Below, piece by piece: positions 1-7,531 of a stretch of 64,000 nt of DNA. A program made the translations under genes and the position numbers. Positions within the stretch are counted from its first letter, which is position 1. Every line of letters begins with the position of its first letter. The notes below the pieces were generated by a model. The model did no database searches. It was not told the DNA's origin and saw only the letters and a program-made list of their open reading frames with translations. Source of the stretch: Microvirga sp. ACRRW (GTDB taxonomy: Bacteria > Pseudomonadota > Alphaproteobacteria > Rhizobiales > Beijerinckiaceae); assembly GCF_022346925.1 (NCBI RefSeq), contig NZ_JAKRNJ010000003.1:248001-312000 (forward strand), in the 5' to 3' direction.

Positions 1-78
1 GCTCCGGAAGTCCGACAGTTCTAGTTCTCCCCCGGACGGCGGTTGCGCGCGTGTGCGGATCCGGAGGGTTGGCAAGCA

Positions 79-633
79 TCAGCATCTGGAGCGTGAGCCG
101 TGTGGCGCCGGAGCGTGGTCGGCGATCTTCGTGGGGCCGAGGCCTGTGCTCCGGATCGATCCTGTGGCGACTGGTCCCACGTGGAGCGTCAGCGGGCTCT
201 CATAGGAGCCAAGCACAAGGAGCGCGGGCGCAGTTGTGTCGGGATGGAGATCCTGGGCAAGGGGACCGACCTCGATCCAAACCTTTGTGCCATCGAGATG
301 CTCGGTGGCGCCAGCTTGGACGGGCAGAGTGCCGATCTCGCCTCTCTGCCCTTGTCCGAAGGCTCCCATGACTTTTGAAGGCTCTCCACCCGGCAGCTGC
401 AATCCGGTGATGAGAATGCCGTCGCTCCCTGTGTTCTCGATCGAGAAAGTAATGATCGTCGTCTCACCGACGCGGGCTGGCGTGGCCGCAATGTTCGAAA
501 CGGTGACCTCTCCGAAAACGGCTCCTTCGTCATCGGCAATGGCGGAGCAAGGCAGAAAAAATGAAAAGACGGAGACGGCGGCAGTGGCCGCAACACCAAC
601 AATGAGATTTCGCAATGTAAACACTAAACACAT
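79..633 (-). CDS. Exported PCu(A)C-like copper-binding protein
   Basis: A 184-residue protein with an N-terminal signal peptide (hydrophobic stretch about residues 8-27, ending SAIA). The rest has the beta-rich pattern of PCu(A)C-type periplasmic copper chaperones: an IENTG segment near residue 55, a turn with AGATEHLDG, then PLTLHV near the C-terminus. The canonical H-x(n)-M copper ligands are not obvious, so copper binding is inferred mainly from its position at the end of a copper gene block. The ATG at 633 places the signal peptide at the N-terminus; the longer open frame upstream reads through the preceding gene out of frame and is not coding. Could also be a different immunoglobulin-like exported protein. 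Confidence 0.6.
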   Translation of the reverse strand: MCLVFTLRNLIVGVAATAAVSVFSFFLPCSAIADDEGAVFGEVTVSNIAATPARVGETTIITFSIENTGSDGILITGLQLPGGEPSKVMGAFGQGQRGEIGTLPVQAGATEHLDGTKVWIEVGPLAQDLHPDTTAPALLVLGSYESPLTLHVGPVATGSIRSTGLGPTKIADHAPAPHGSRSRC

Positions 634-734
634 CCTGTTTTTGCTGTCATTTGTCGCCGGCCGCTGCTGTGGACCTGGAAGAACAGCAGCAGCCGGCGAC
701 GCTCCGCCCATTGTGGGCAGGCGGAACAACGGGG

Positions 735-1442
735 CTAGCGTGCCTTTCGGATGCTGACGACGGAGATCTGGCCGTTCACCCGGTCGGCCTGAAACTGAAC
801 CTTGTCGCCGGCTTTCACACCTTTCAGGAGCGCCGGATCCTGGACGCGAAACACCATGGTCATCGCATCCATGTTCAGGTTCGGGATCGCACCATGATCG
901 AGCGTGATCTTGTTCTGGGCCGTGTCGACTTTCTCGACGGTTCCCGAAACCATCGGGGCCTGGCTTGCAGGTGACGCGGGCTGCGCGGGTGTGGCTGCGG
1001 GAGCCGGCGCAGTCGGAGCCGGAGCGGCTTGCGCCGTTTGCGTCCCGCGCTGATCCAGTGGCCCGGATCCGTGAGGAGGCTGGTCCAGGCGGGCGCGATA
1101 ATCTGCCTGCCGATTGCGGACCTGCCATTCCTTCAGTTCGGAAATCTGCTTCTGCTGCTCGTCGAGGATCTTCTGTGCGACCCGGCGAAGCTGCTCGTCG
1201 GCACCGTGCTCCAACTGGGTCCGCGCAAGGAAGATCAGGTCTTCATGATGGGCGATGAGCAGCGCGGCGAAATCCTTGTCGGGGGCGCCTGCGAGCTTCA
1301 TGTCCTTGAAGCGGTCGTTCATGACCTCGCGAACGCGTTCATAGGCAGCGGGCGCTCCCTTGGAGGGCTGAGCCTGTGCAGAAACGACAGCGCCAACAAG
1401 CGTCAACGCAGCAGCCGTGAGAGTGGCAGTCAAGAGTTTCAT
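735..1442 (-). CDS. Exported DUF305-like / CusF fusion protein
   Basis: A 235-residue exported protein with two parts. After a signal peptide (ending AQAQ) there is a DUF305-like helical domain with the HHEDL motif near residue 65 and a following Q-x-x-x-I segment. A Pro/Ala-rich linker (about residues 125-160) leads to a C-terminal CusF-like domain containing NMDAMTMVFRVQDP. CusF domains bind periplasmic Cu(I)/Ag(I) through Met, His and Trp; DUF305 proteins are associated with metal stress. Start ATG at 1442 is chosen because it opens the signal peptide. The CusF half is nearly identical in sequence to the next gene upstream (1509-1808), which points to duplication and fusion. Confidence 0.8.
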   Translation of the reverse strand: MKLLTATLTAAALTLVGAVVSAQAQPSKGAPAAYERVREVMNDRFKDMKLAGAPDKDFAALLIAHHEDLIFLARTQLEHGADEQLRRVAQKILDEQQKQISELKEWQVRNRQADYRARLDQPPHGSGPLDQRGTQTAQAAPAPTAPAPAATPAQPASPASQAPMVSGTVEKVDTAQNKITLDHGAIPNLNMDAMTMVFRVQDPALLKGVKAGDKVQFQADRVNGQISVVSIRKAR

Positions 1443-1508
1443 GGGGTCTCTCCAAAGACAGAGGGACCGCCCCGCGCGGACAATATCTCGCACGGGGCGG
1501 CTTCAATC

Positions 1509-1808
1509 TTACTTGCTCTTCTTGATGGAGGTGACGGAGATCTGGCCGTTCACGCGATCGGCCGTGAACTGAACCTTGTCGCCGGCTTTCACGTCCTTGA
1601 TCAGGGCGGGATCCTGAGCACGGAACACCATCGTCATGGCATCCATGTTGAGGTTCGGAATCGCGCCATGGTCGATGGTGATCTTGCTCTGTGCAGTGTC
1701 GACCTTCTCGACGGTGCCGGAGACGGTCGGAAGGCCCTGCGCGAGAGCGGCGCCTGAGAGTGTCAGCGCGGCAGTCAGGACAGCAGCGGCGAAGTTGATG
1801 CGTTTCAT
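1509..1808 (-). CDS. CusF-like periplasmic copper-binding protein
   Basis: A 99-residue exported protein: signal peptide of about 23 residues (cut after GAALA), then a single CusF-type OB-fold domain with the NMDAMTMVF metal-binding stretch. CusF family members carry Cu(I) or Ag(I) in the periplasm, normally to a CusCBA efflux pump; no CusBA is in the window, so the partner is unknown. A clear AAGGAG ribosome site lies seven bases before the ATG. It sits between the cupredoxin gene and the DUF305-CusF fusion gene, all in the same direction, and is probably cotranscribed with them. Confidence 0.88.
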   Translation of the reverse strand: MKRINFAAAVLTAALTLSGAALAQGLPTVSGTVEKVDTAQSKITIDHGAIPNLNMDAMTMVFRAQDPALIKDVKAGDKVQFTADRVNGQISVTSIKKSK

Positions 1809-1850
1809 GGAAAGCTCCTTTGGATTTTCAGGAATGGAGGAATTGCGCCG

Positions 1851-2339
1851 TCACTTGACGATGACGGTGCCGTGCATGCCGGATTCATAGTGGCCCGGGA
1901 TCAGGCAAGCGAACTCGAAGGTGCCCGGATTGGTGAACTGCCAAACCATTTCACCACCCTTGCTGACGGCCAGCCGACGGGCATTCGGATCATCGTGCTC
2001 CATGTCGGGGTTCTTCTGCATCGCGATCTTGTGCTTGGCGTTGTTCTCGACCGTATCGAGGACAAATTCGTGATCAACTTTGCCGTTGTTTTTCAGAACA
2101 AACTTGATCTGCTCGCCCTGGCGCACCTCCACCTTATTGGGGAAGTAGACCATCTTGCCGTCGTCGGTTTCCTTCATGCTTATAGGAACGACGCGAGCGG
2201 CTTTCTTCGAATCGCCCGGCTTGCCGTATACGGCTTCCTTATCGTGGCCGTGCCCAGATGCTCCAGGGCTTGCCAGTGCAAGGCCGGCTGAGAGGGCAAT
2301 GGCTGTGAGGCCGGCACCAAAGGTCAGGATGTATTTCAT
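1851..2339 (-). CDS. Periplasmic cupredoxin (plastocyanin-like copper protein)
   Basis: A 162-residue exported cupredoxin. Signal peptide covers about residues 1-23. A type 1 copper site is visible: H90 (in KVDHEF), then C145, H150 and M155 in the CLIPGHYESGMHG loop, the standard order for blue copper proteins. An HGH stretch and several His/Met residues follow the signal peptide and may add copper-binding capacity. It lies directly downstream of the multicopper oxidase gene and probably donates or accepts electrons or copper in the periplasm together with it. Length is usual for the CopG/azurin-like cupredoxins of copper-resistance operons. Confidence 0.9.
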   Translation of the reverse strand: MKYILTFGAGLTAIALSAGLALASPGASGHGHDKEAVYGKPGDSKKAARVVPISMKETDDGKMVYFPNKVEVRQGEQIKFVLKNNGKVDHEFVLDTVENNAKHKIAMQKNPDMEHDDPNARRLAVSKGGEMVWQFTNPGTFEFACLIPGHYESGMHGTVIVK

Positions 2340-2367
2340 CGTTGGATGTTCCTTGTATTACGAAAGG

Positions 2368-3783
2368 TCAGTGATTGTTGTGCCCGCCAGCATTGGCTGC
2401 GCGGACGGGGCGCTTGCGCGGATCGATGGCGCGGAACTCCGTCGCCTTGACGCCGCTGTCGGGCGGGGTCGCGCGGGCAGGCTCGGCGAGCTTTTCGCCG
2501 GTCCATTCGTAGGCGACCGTGCCCTCCGGGTGCTTGTACCAACCCGGATCCTTGTAATCGTTGTGATCGAGGCCGGGGCGCACCTTCACGACCGAGAACA
2601 TTCCGCCCATCTCGACGGGGCCGAATTGGGCATAGCCCGTCATCATCGGCAGCGTATTGTCGGGCAGAGGCATTTCCATCGAGCCCATCTCGCCCATCCC
2701 ATTCCCGCCCATCGGCATGTAGCCCGGCGCGATTTTCTTGAGCGCCGGCGCGGTCTTGTTCATGTTCACGCCGATATAGGTCTTCACGTCATGACCCATG
2801 GCGTTCATGGTGTGGTGCGACTTGTGGCAATGGATTGCCCAATCGCCCGGCGCATCGGCCACGAACTCGAAGGCGCGCATCTGCCCGACCGCCACGTCGA
2901 CAGAGACCTCGGGCCATTGCGCCGTCTCCGGCACCCAGCCGCCGTCCGTGCCCGTGACCTTGAAGTCATAGCCGTGCATGTGGATTGGGTGGTTGGTCAT
3001 CGTGAGATTGCCGAATCGGATCCGCACTTTGTCGCCCTGGCGCACCACAAGCGGATCGATGCCGGGGAACACACGCGTGTTCCAGCACCAGAGATTGAAG
3101 TCCGTCATCTCGTTGACGCGAGGAACATACGAGCCCGGCTCGATGTCGAAGGCGTTGAGCAGAAACACGAAGTCGCGGTCGACGCGGCGCTCGGCCGGAT
3201 CGCGCGGATGCACGACGAAAAAGCCCATCATGCCCATCGCCATCTGCACCATCTCATCCGAATGCGGGTGGTACATGAAGGTGCCGGACTTCTGACACAC
3301 GAACTCGTACACGAAGGTCTTGCCCGGTGGGATGTGCGGCTGGGTCAAGCCACCGACACCGTCCATGCCGTTGGGCAGGAGCTGGCCGTGCCAGTGCACC
3401 GCCGTGTTCTCGGGCAACTTGTTGGTGACGAAAATGCGTACCTTGTCGCCCTCGACCGCTTCGATGGTCGGTCCGGGCGACTGGCCGTTGTAGCCCCACA
3501 GATGCGCCTTCATGCCGGGTGCCATCTCACGCACGACGGGCTCGGCGATGAGATGGAACTCCTTCCAGTCGCCGTTCTGGCGCCACGGCAGTGACCAGCC
3601 GTTGAGGGTGACCACGGGTTGGTAATCCGGTCCGCTCTTTGGGTAGAGCGGCGGCTGCATGGTGGCCTCGGTCATGATCGGCGCTTCCGGCAGGCTTGCG
3701 GCCTGCGTGCGTCCGCTGATCATGGAAGCGCCGGCAAGGGCCAAGCCCCCGGCGCCGAGAAAGCCTCTTCGCGATACGGTCAT
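2368..3783 (-). CDS. Tat-exported multicopper oxidase
   Basis: A 471-residue multicopper oxidase. The N-terminus has a twin-arginine signal (SRRGFLGAGG). All four copper motifs are present: HWH at 130-132, HPH at 172-174, HPIHMH at 265-270 and HCHKSHH at 318-324. A Met-rich stretch (about residues 350-380) resembles the methionine regions of CopA/CueO enzymes that bind Cu(I). The enzyme would oxidise periplasmic Cu(I) to less toxic Cu(II). Start ATG at 3783 was preferred over longer in-frame starts because it opens the Tat signal; the longer version overlaps the tolC-like gene. Follows the TolC-like gene by 19 bases, suggesting one operon. Confidence 0.93.
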   Translation of the reverse strand: MTVSRRGFLGAGGLALAGASMISGRTQAASLPEAPIMTEATMQPPLYPKSGPDYQPVVTLNGWSLPWRQNGDWKEFHLIAEPVVREMAPGMKAHLWGYNGQSPGPTIEAVEGDKVRIFVTNKLPENTAVHWHGQLLPNGMDGVGGLTQPHIPPGKTFVYEFVCQKSGTFMYHPHSDEMVQMAMGMMGFFVVHPRDPAERRVDRDFVFLLNAFDIEPGSYVPRVNEMTDFNLWCWNTRVFPGIDPLVVRQGDKVRIRFGNLTMTNHPIHMHGYDFKVTGTDGGWVPETAQWPEVSVDVAVGQMRAFEFVADAPGDWAIHCHKSHHTMNAMGHDVKTYIGVNMNKTAPALKKIAPGYMPMGGNGMGEMGSMEMPLPDNTLPMMTGYAQFGPVEMGGMFSVVKVRPGLDHNDYKDPGWYKHPEGTVAYEWTGEKLAEPARATPPDSGVKATEFRAIDPRKRPVRAANAGGHNNH

Positions 3784-3802
3784 TGGGTTTCTCCTCAAAG
3801 GT

Positions 3803-5293
3803 TCAGTGTCCGCCGCCGGCGGCTTCTCCGCCCGCTGCGGCTGTGGTGGTTTCGCCTCCGCTGCTTCCGCTGCCGGCTCCGCCGCCGACGAGGGCGGCCT
3901 TGAGGTCGGTGGCAGCAATCCAGAAGTCGCGGCGGGCATTGATGGCGTCGATGTTGCTGAGAATGCGGGTGCGGGCGTCGATGATGAGCTGGCTCACGTC
4001 GACGAGCATGCCGCTGTACTGAAGCAAGGCCTCGTCCTGGATGCGCTTCTGGAGCGGCAGGACACGGCTCTGGTAATGGCGGGCGAGGTCGTACTTGCCG
4101 CGGTAGACCGCGTAAGCCTCGCGGGACTCGGAGCGCACGTTCACCGCGCGCTCGGCCAGCCGATTCGCGGCCGCCATGTAAGCTTCCTGTGCGCCTCGGC
4201 GCGTTGTCTCGCCGAAGTCGAAGATCGGGATCGTGAAGGAGGCTTCGATGCCGCGGATCCGGCTCTTCTCCTTCTCGATCTCGACACCTTCCTCGGAGAT
4301 GACCTTGTTCTTGCCGAAGCTCGATCCCTCGACCAGTTCGATGTCGCTGATCACGCTTGTCACGACATCGAGGCTGTATTGCCCTGCGACCGCGTTCAGG
4401 TCATTGCGCAGGGCATGCAGATCGACACGGCGGGCCAGGGCTTCACTCTCGACATCCTTCTGGCTCGCAAGCCGGGCCGGCAATGGCGGCAGGCTGCTGG
4501 GCAAGCTGAAGTCGATGTCGCGTCCCCAAAGTCCAAGCTGGCGAATGAGGCGCTCGCGCTCAACCTTCTGGTCGATGCGGGCCTGAGCGAGCTGAGCACC
4601 CAGCTCCTGATAGAATGCATGCTCGCGGGCCTGCTCCAGCTTGTTGAGCGAGCCAGTCTCGCCGAGTTGCTTGGCCAGTTCCGAAGCTGTCTCCGCCGTG
4701 GCGAGGGCTTGCTGAAGGAAGGCGACCTGCTGGTTGGCGGCGATGGCCCGGTAGTATTGCCGGCGTGCTTCGGCTCCGAGGCTCAGCACAGCCTCGGCGG
4801 TGCGAAACTGGGCAGCCTGGAATTCCTGCTGGGCGACAGCCGCGCGCTGCGGCAGGGTCGCAAGCTCGAAGAGGCCGATCATGAGCTGCCGCTCGATCTC
4901 GAAAGAGGCGCCGCCCAAAAGGCCGCTGCGACCGAGGACCACGCGCGGGGAAGGCGGCAGGCTCGCCTGAACATAAGTCGCCTCGGATATGCCCAGATCG
5001 TTGAAGGCTGCCTGTAGGCCTCTGTTCTTCAGCAAGGCGATCTGGACAGCCGTATCCGGAGTCAGGGGACGCCGCAGAAGCTCGGTGACCCGCTGCTGGG
5101 CTGCAAGAGCCTCAGCCTCGTTCGTGATCTTGGACACATCCTTGTTGAGTTCCGCGTATGCGATGTTTCGTGCGACGGATATGCCTCCGTCCTGCGAAAA
5201 GGACACGCACCCGCCCAGAAAGAGCGTGGCTGCCACGCTAGCCAGCAACCCCATTCGCGGCCGTGCCCCGCCGCTGCACCCGTTATTTTCCAT
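3803..5293 (-). CDS. TolC-family outer-membrane lipoprotein
   Basis: A 496-residue outer-membrane efflux protein of the TolC family, with long helical repeats typical of the family. The N-terminus carries a lipoprotein signal with lipobox LGGC and acylated Cys29, so it resembles NodT/CusC-type lipoproteins. The C-terminus is Gly/Ser/Thr-rich. Start ATG at 5293 has an AAGGA ribosome site; two upstream in-frame Met codons lack the signal context. It heads the multicopper oxidase and cupredoxin genes, but no RND or MFP partner occurs in the window. In other copper loci such proteins are found next to copper oxidases without a pump, so the role may be export of copper or of a periplasmic component. 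Confidence 0.88.
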   Translation of the reverse strand: MENNGCSGGARPRMGLLASVAATLFLGGCVSFSQDGGISVARNIAYAELNKDVSKITNEAEALAAQQRVTELLRRPLTPDTAVQIALLKNRGLQAAFNDLGISEATYVQASLPPSPRVVLGRSGLLGGASFEIERQLMIGLFELATLPQRAAVAQQEFQAAQFRTAEAVLSLGAEARRQYYRAIAANQQVAFLQQALATAETASELAKQLGETGSLNKLEQAREHAFYQELGAQLAQARIDQKVERERLIRQLGLWGRDIDFSLPSSLPPLPARLASQKDVESEALARRVDLHALRNDLNAVAGQYSLDVVTSVISDIELVEGSSFGKNKVISEEGVEIEKEKSRIRGIEASFTIPIFDFGETTRRGAQEAYMAAANRLAERAVNVRSESREAYAVYRGKYDLARHYQSRVLPLQKRIQDEALLQYSGMLVDVSQLIIDARTRILSNIDAINARRDFWIAATDLKAALVGGGAGSGSSGGETTTAAAGGEAAGGGH

Positions 5294-5368
5294 CTGATTG
5301 TTTTCCTTGCACGTGCTATGCCGTGCTGCTGCCATGGCGGCGATTGAATTGAATGTGTGGACCATCGC

Positions 5369-5626
5369 CTAGCGTCCCCGCCGTGCGGCATCGTCCGAGT
5401 CGCCCCGCTCCACATCGCCCCCTGGCCCGACGCGTCGGTTCAGCTCGCGCCAGTCGAGGGGCTCGACCACGTCGTACCCGCGAACGCCCGCTGTCACAGG
5501 CGAGTAGGTGGGGGGACGTGTACCAACGGCAGGATCTGCCGCCGAAACGAGATAGGAGGGATGTTGGGTCGGCACGCAGGCCGCCAGGCCGAGTCCGAGC
5601 GCCGCGAGAGAAATGAGTTTCATCAT
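5369..5626 (-). CDS. Small lipoprotein of the copper block
   Basis: An 85-residue predicted lipoprotein. The N-terminal signal ends in a lipobox LAAC (Cys about residue 17), followed by a short polar domain containing the stretch SPVTAGVRGYDVVEPLDWRE. A GGAG ribosome site precedes the two adjacent ATG codons at 5626 and 5623; either could start. It lies 75 bases upstream of the tolC-like gene in the same direction, so it likely belongs to the same transcript. Function is not recognised; its position suggests an accessory to the outer-membrane efflux protein or the oxidase. Confidence 0.72.
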   Translation of the reverse strand: MMKLISLAALGLGLAACVPTQHPSYLVSAADPAVGTRPPTYSPVTAGVRGYDVVEPLDWRELNRRVGPGGDVERGDSDDAARRGR

Positions 5627-5828
5627 GAGATCCGTCTCCAAGCGGACCTCCCCTGCATGATCGGCGCGTGAACAGCGGTGGCGAGAGCGGCACATGGCCT
5701 CTCTTCACGCGCTTGGCGTTGCGATCACTGGCTTGGGAAGATGTCCGGCTTGAGCTTCAGGTCGGGCATGGCTGGCATTGCAGCGCAGGCATGCCGATGC
5801 ATGCGGGCGGAGATCGCCCGCGCCTGGA

Positions 5829-6230
5829 TCAGACGGTTCGCGGTGGCCTGTCGAGGCCGCCGGGGACGATGCCCTCGACCTGCTCGTCGCCATCCATGGT
5901 GATGGAAACGGCGGAGCCGAAAGGCGAATGGATCATGGGTGCAGCGAGGATCTGAACGGCATGACAGGCACCCATGTTGCAGCAGTCGCCGCCGGGGCCA
6001 TTGTGAGATCCCGAAACCGGGTCATCGCAATCCGCCTGGGCGGAAGCGTGGTCGTGCGATTGGCCTTCATGGACGAGGTCCGCGCCCGGGTGCGCATGGT
6101 CTCCAGGGCCATCGACGGAAGCGGAGAGTGCGGTCTGAACCTCCGACGCAGCCGCACGCGGCATGGAGATCGTGATGATCCCCGCCGTGATCGCAAGCAG
6201 CATAGCGATGATGAGGCCCATCAGCCGCAA
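5829..6230 (-). CDS. His/Cys-rich exported or membrane-anchored protein
   Basis: A 133-residue protein with one N-terminal hydrophobic segment (about residues 4-22) followed by a polar region rich in His, Asp and Cys: DHAHPGADLVHEGQSHDHAS, a DCDDP stretch and CCNMGACHA. This composition suggests metal binding outside the cytoplasmic membrane. The TTG at 6230 has a GGAG site at correct spacing; an ATG at 6221 is the alternative. It is flanked by the HMA chaperone gene and the copper oxidase operon, supporting a copper role. No family was recognised with certainty. Confidence 0.65.
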   Translation of the reverse strand: MRLMGLIIAMLLAITAGIITISMPRAAASEVQTALSASVDGPGDHAHPGADLVHEGQSHDHASAQADCDDPVSGSHNGPGGDCCNMGACHAVQILAAPMIHSPFGSAVSITMDGDEQVEGIVPGGLDRPPRTV

Positions 6231-6319
6231 AGGAATTCTCCGTTCGTCAGAATCGCATATGTGTCATGAAATTACTGGTTCGACAAGGCGGATAGTCCGC
6301 CTTGTCCGTGATCGGGCGG

Positions 6320-6583
6320 TCAGGCCGCCTCCGACGGTGTGTACCCGGCCTCCGTGACGATGGCTTTTACCGCCGACAGGTCTGCCTGGCCTCGGATGGT
6401 CACCAGTTTCGAGGCAGGATCCGCATCGACCTGAGTTCCGGGCAGCGTCGACTCGACGGCCTTCTTGATCGTGCCGGCGCAGTGTCCGCAGGTCATATCC
6501 TCGACGCGCAGGATCAGGCTTCCATCCTGTGGGATCGCGGTCTGTCCGGCGTTTCCGGTGTTGTGGGTCGAGCATCCGCACAT
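6320..6583 (-). CDS. HMA-domain copper chaperone (CopZ-like)
   Basis: An 87-residue cytoplasmic protein with one heavy-metal-associated domain: MTCGHCAGTI at about residues 30-39 provides the CxxC copper site, and the domain ends at the usual GYTP segment. An extra CxC (MCGCS) sits at the extreme N-terminus. CopZ-like chaperones deliver Cu(I) to P-type ATPases or regulators; none is in the window and one may lie left of it. AGGAG is eight bases before the ATG. It appears to be the first gene of the minus-strand copper block. Confidence 0.88.
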   Translation of the reverse strand: MCGCSTHNTGNAGQTAIPQDGSLILRVEDMTCGHCAGTIKKAVESTLPGTQVDADPASKLVTIRGQADLSAVKAIVTEAGYTPSEAA

Positions 6584-6943
6584 GTCTTGTCGCTCCTATG
6601 CGATGGTGAGGATTCGGAGCCTGCGGCTTCCAATGGTGGCAAGGTCAAGGGGAATCTTGCCCGGACCGCTGGCCCCGGAAGCCAACGATCCGATCCATGC
6701 CGCGCATCGAGCTTTTCACCCTGATTGTCAGGAATCCTTTCGTGACGTGAGCGGCATGATTGCGATGCCGCTCAGACCGTCGGCGGTGATGCCGGCCCTG
6801 AACCCCGAGCCAACGGCCAACCCCACGAATGGCAAGCTTGTGGCGGTCGATCCATGGTACAATGCCGGCACTCCTGAGGTGGTACGCATCCTCGAAGGTA
6901 GGCAAGCCGTCGCGTCGGGAGCATCGGTTTTCGGGAGGAAGCA
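6584..6943. other. Divergent intergenic region of the copper block
   Basis: About 360 bases between the minus-strand HMA chaperone gene and the plus-strand gene at 6944. It must hold the promoters for both directions. Short open frames on both strands here have arginine- and proline-rich translations without a family signature or a good ribosome site and are judged non-coding. No clear operator palindrome or terminator could be identified by eye. Confidence 0.4.
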
Positions 6944-7285
6944 ATGAAGCACCCCTCTCTTGCTGGATTAGTCAGCGCGGCGGCCATGATGCTGGCCGGA
7001 TCCGTCATGGGCGCCCAAGCGCGCTCGCCCGACAGCTTGGTCCGTGCCCCTGAAATCACCCGCACCCTCAAGGGAAAGGTCTGTACGTCCAGGGTGGGCG
7101 CTACCTTCGCATTCGGGCAAGACGGGCATTATGCCTACGATGGATTGTGGACGGACCACGGCCACTATCGCATCCATGATGGTACGGTCACGATCATGCT
7201 CGACAGCGGCTTGGAGAAGAGCTTTGCGATTTCTCGGCGGAATGGGGTCCTCTTCATGGAGGATACCGCCGTGTCATGCGCATGA
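6944..7285 (+). CDS. Small exported protein of unknown function
   Basis: A 113-residue protein with a signal peptide (about residues 1-26, ending MGAQA). The mature part has alternating short beta-like segments (FAFGQDGHYAYDG, HYRIHDGTVTIML) and two cysteines, one near residue 47 and one two residues from the C-terminus, which may form a disulfide. The ribosome site GGAGG is well placed. No domain family recognised. It stands alone, transcribed away from the copper operon. Confidence 0.65.
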   Translation: MKHPSLAGLVSAAAMMLAGSVMGAQARSPDSLVRAPEITRTLKGKVCTSRVGATFAFGQDGHYAYDGLWTDHGHYRIHDGTVTIMLDSGLEKSFAISRRNGVLFMEDTAVSCA

Positions 7286-7531
7286 CCGACGTTCGTGCTG
7301 ATACGCCCTTGGAGCCTGCCGAGGATCGCTTTGATGAACATCTTTGACGTCGGCGACGATTGGACAGCATCTCACCTTGGGCCCAAGGGGGCTATTGCTA
7401 AAAGACATGAAGCCCCAACGATTAGATGATTAGACGCAAGTTGAACCTCAAAGTCGGGGACGACAGCAAACTGCCAAGTTTAAATTCGAAAAACTTACAG
7501 TAGAGTGGCATTGCCTCAATGAGAGTTTCAG

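Noticed and set aside
1-78. Bases before the first gene
   Set aside because: Too short and without a recognisable site; nothing is claimed.
2155-5017. Long plus-strand frames opposite the multicopper oxidase and TolC-like genes
   Set aside because: Antisense shadows of genes with complete copper motifs and signal sequences; their translations are His/Arg/Leu-rich without family features.
7286-7531. Possible left end of the recombinase element between the copper block and the AIPR gene
   Set aside because: If the element ended here, the rest of the radical-SAM gene should follow to the left, but the copper genes follow instead; no repeat of the right junction was seen.
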